A stretch of DNA of 64,000 nucleotides from Candidatus Poribacteria bacterium (GTDB lineage: Bacteria > Poribacteria > WGA-4E > WGA-3G): contig JAJDWI010000119.1 of the NCBI GenBank assembly GCA_022825665.1, forward strand, positions 1-64,000, given 5' to 3'. The position numbers and the translations under genes are program-made. Positions 62,823 through 64,000 of this stretch are shown piece by piece (position 1 is the stretch's first letter; each line of letters opens with the position of its first letter). The notes beneath the pieces are model-generated. The model saw only the letters and a program-made list of their open reading frames with translations. It did not search any database and was not told the DNA's origin.

Positions 62823-63776
62823 ATGAAAATGAGATCATTTGCATTACCGCTCTTTTTTATGCTAATCGGTTTTACCATTCCGTGTCATGCTATCTATGAA
62901 GGCACTGCAAATGCCAACATCTTTATCAATCTCTATAAACAACGCGATGACTTCGGTAGACTTGCCCTTTGGCACGAAGCAGCAGCCGAATGTCTCAACC
63001 TTATTTCTGTCCCGATGAACGATATTTTACACAAATACTATAAAAACAAGGGATATGAGAAGTCGGTTGCACGGACAGAAAAAGAGGCACTTGAAATACA
63101 GGAACAACGTCAGTTTCATCTCAAACGTGCAGAAGATGCGTGGAAAAAGTCAAAAACTCCTGAAAATGTGCTAAAAGCAGAACGCGAAAAGATTGCTAAG
63201 TTCATAAAAACATGGTTGCCTCACTATCCCGATAGGTTCTATAAATTTGGAATCTATGCCGTCTTTTTTAAAGAACAGCTGGAACGTGCAGAACAGCAAA
63301 AAGACTATACGAAAGTTCTTCAACTGGAAGCAGAAGCAGCAGAGATGTGCGCAGCACAATATGAAAAAATACCAATTGCTTATGGGTTGGAAAGTTATAC
63401 AAAAATCCGAGACGCTTATCTAAAACGTGCCACCTTACTCCAGACCCTTGCGAAACAATCTCCTAAGCGATTACCGTCCGATGTGAAATTTGGTGAACAG
63501 ATAAAAAATCTGAAACCAGATCCGAAAATATCACCTAAGAAAAATGCTGACATAATCCTTCACACTGTCAAATCTGATCCGCGTATCAAAACTGTGTTGG
63601 CAAATCAGACAGGTGTGCGTGAATATGCTTGGTTTCAAGGATTCGCATGGACAGTCAGTTTCTATAATCACGGTTGGGGCAATCTTGCAATTGTTATAGT
63701 AGATGACCAAACAGGAAAAGTTATAGACATTCTAAAAAGTAAACACGAAACCGATAAACTCGAACTTGTGGATTAG
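62823..63776 (+). CDS. exported protein of unknown function (helical repeats)
   Basis: 317 residues with a signal peptide (FALPLFFMLIGFTIPCHA). The body is mostly helical and charged, with TPR-like stretches (RDDFGRLALWHEAAAECLNL, KDYTKVLQLEAEAAEMCAAQYEKI) and a beta-rich C-terminus (AWTVSFYNHGWGNLAIVIVDDQTGKVIDIL) like PepSY or cystatin-type ends. It lies 15 bases after the epimerase gene and 6 bases before the next exported protein, so the three are probably one operon. Confidence 0.72.
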   Translation: MKMRSFALPLFFMLIGFTIPCHAIYEGTANANIFINLYKQRDDFGRLALWHEAAAECLNLISVPMNDILHKYYKNKGYEKSVARTEKEALEIQEQRQFHLKRAEDAWKKSKTPENVLKAEREKIAKFIKTWLPHYPDRFYKFGIYAVFFKEQLERAEQQKDYTKVLQLEAEAAEMCAAQYEKIPIAYGLESYTKIRDAYLKRATLLQTLAKQSPKRLPSDVKFGEQIKNLKPDPKISPKKNADIILHTVKSDPRIKTVLANQTGVREYAWFQGFAWTVSFYNHGWGNLAIVIVDDQTGKVIDILKSKHETDKLELVD

Positions 63777-63782
63777 CACCCT

Positions 63783-64000
63783 ATGAATCAGCAGACTATA
63801 TTTAAAACCCTATCGCTTTTGCTACTGATTGTTTGGTTGATTAGTTTCAGTTCTACCTTTGGAGATATTCCTGTACCTGAGATTACTCCTGGTGAACTAT
63901 TAATTCGACTAACACCAGAAGCAGCAAAGGATTCACATGATTTAAATGCTAAATCGGATATTGCCTCGCTTTATTCAAAGCACAAAGTAGAATCCTTAAA
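63783..64000 (+). CDS. exported protein, N-terminal part (runs off the window)
   Basis: ATG 63783 opens a frame that stays open to the end of the window. Residues 1-27 form a signal peptide (IFKTLSLLLLIVWLISFSS), followed by PVPEITPGELLIRLTPEAA, which resembles the pro-region of secreted subtilisin-like proteases (often xPGExIVKFKP). The protease call is a guess from this short stretch. Overlaps no other gene and follows the previous stop by 6 bases. Confidence 0.6.
   Translation, partial: MNQQTIFKTLSLLLLIVWLISFSSTFGDIPVPEITPGELLIRLTPEAAKDSHDLNAKSDIASLYSKHKVESL

Overview
The window is one continuous stretch of bacterial chromosome at a moderately AT-rich composition (by eye, not computed). 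It has about 60 protein genes, no rRNA or tRNA that I could recognise, and unusually large, repeat-filled intergenic gaps. The gene set includes three phytanoyl-CoA-dioxygenase-type enzymes, two ThuA-like proteins, LamG and WD40 exported proteins, an enolase-superfamily and a Gfo/Idh/MocA enzyme, SUMF1-fold protein, dockerin plus a FlgD/T9SS-like C-terminal module, and tandem serine beta-lactamase-fold hydrolases. This set resembles Candidatus Poribacteria or a close relative. The assignment is an inference from gene content, not from a marker gene.

Layout. 1-536: end of an IS5-like transposase abutting the C-terminal stub of a WD40 gene. 733-3144: two unknown genes and queuine tRNA-ribosyltransferase. 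3187-4612: gene-free, packed with hairpins and inverted-repeat elements. 4738-9844: RidA, FabV, a DUF4258/YgiT-like pair, ThuA, a PhyH dioxygenase and a LamG protein. 9856-11945: a textbook sigma-54 promoter with two upstream palindromes, then dnaK. 11988-17778: a PD-(D/E)XK-like gene, then malate dehydrogenase, isocitrate dehydrogenase and a very divergent citrate synthase on the minus strand, which form a TCA-cycle cluster. 18739-21859: a conflict/defence-like patch with hicBA, a DUF6883 stub, a DUF4926 protein, a membrane protein, an MBL-fold hydrolase, and a 29-codon stub that looks like the start of a DNA methyltransferase. 22444-30747: phosphohexomutase, a PhyH-HEAT fusion, and a giant protein of 28 WD40 repeats. 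31162-35511: class III aminotransferase, a dioxygenase lacking the metal-binding Asp, an interrupted Cu/Zn-SOD-like lipoprotein, and acetamidase/formamidase. 39354-35508 (minus): two oligopeptide ABC ATPases, an MNT-HEPN fusion and an SDR in one tight operon. 40912-39620: ECF sigma and anti-sigma, with a clear terminator. 41006-43729: a HEAT/zinc protein, an orphan MNT with a truncated HepT stub, and an IS607-type element. 43820-49380: aminopeptidase P, an AspA/AstE-like protein, an ART-like protein, a SUMF1-fold protein, a small unknown and a TolB-like propeller. 49552-52434: enolase-superfamily and oxidoreductase genes. 52904-64000: LamG, two beta-lactamase-like paralogues, a NatAB-like ABC exporter, ThuA, a WD40/coiled-coil protein, aldose epimerase, and two exported proteins, the last of which runs off the window.

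Themes. (1) Several genes carry near-consensus sigma-70 promoters; at three of them the start codon falls about at the predicted +1, which suggests leaderless mRNAs. (2) Three exported proteins from different families end in the same short tail, a candidate sorting signature. (3) Toxin-antitoxin and defence genes are repeatedly found truncated or fused, next to mobile elements. (4) At least five families of small palindromic or inverted-repeat elements fill the gaps.
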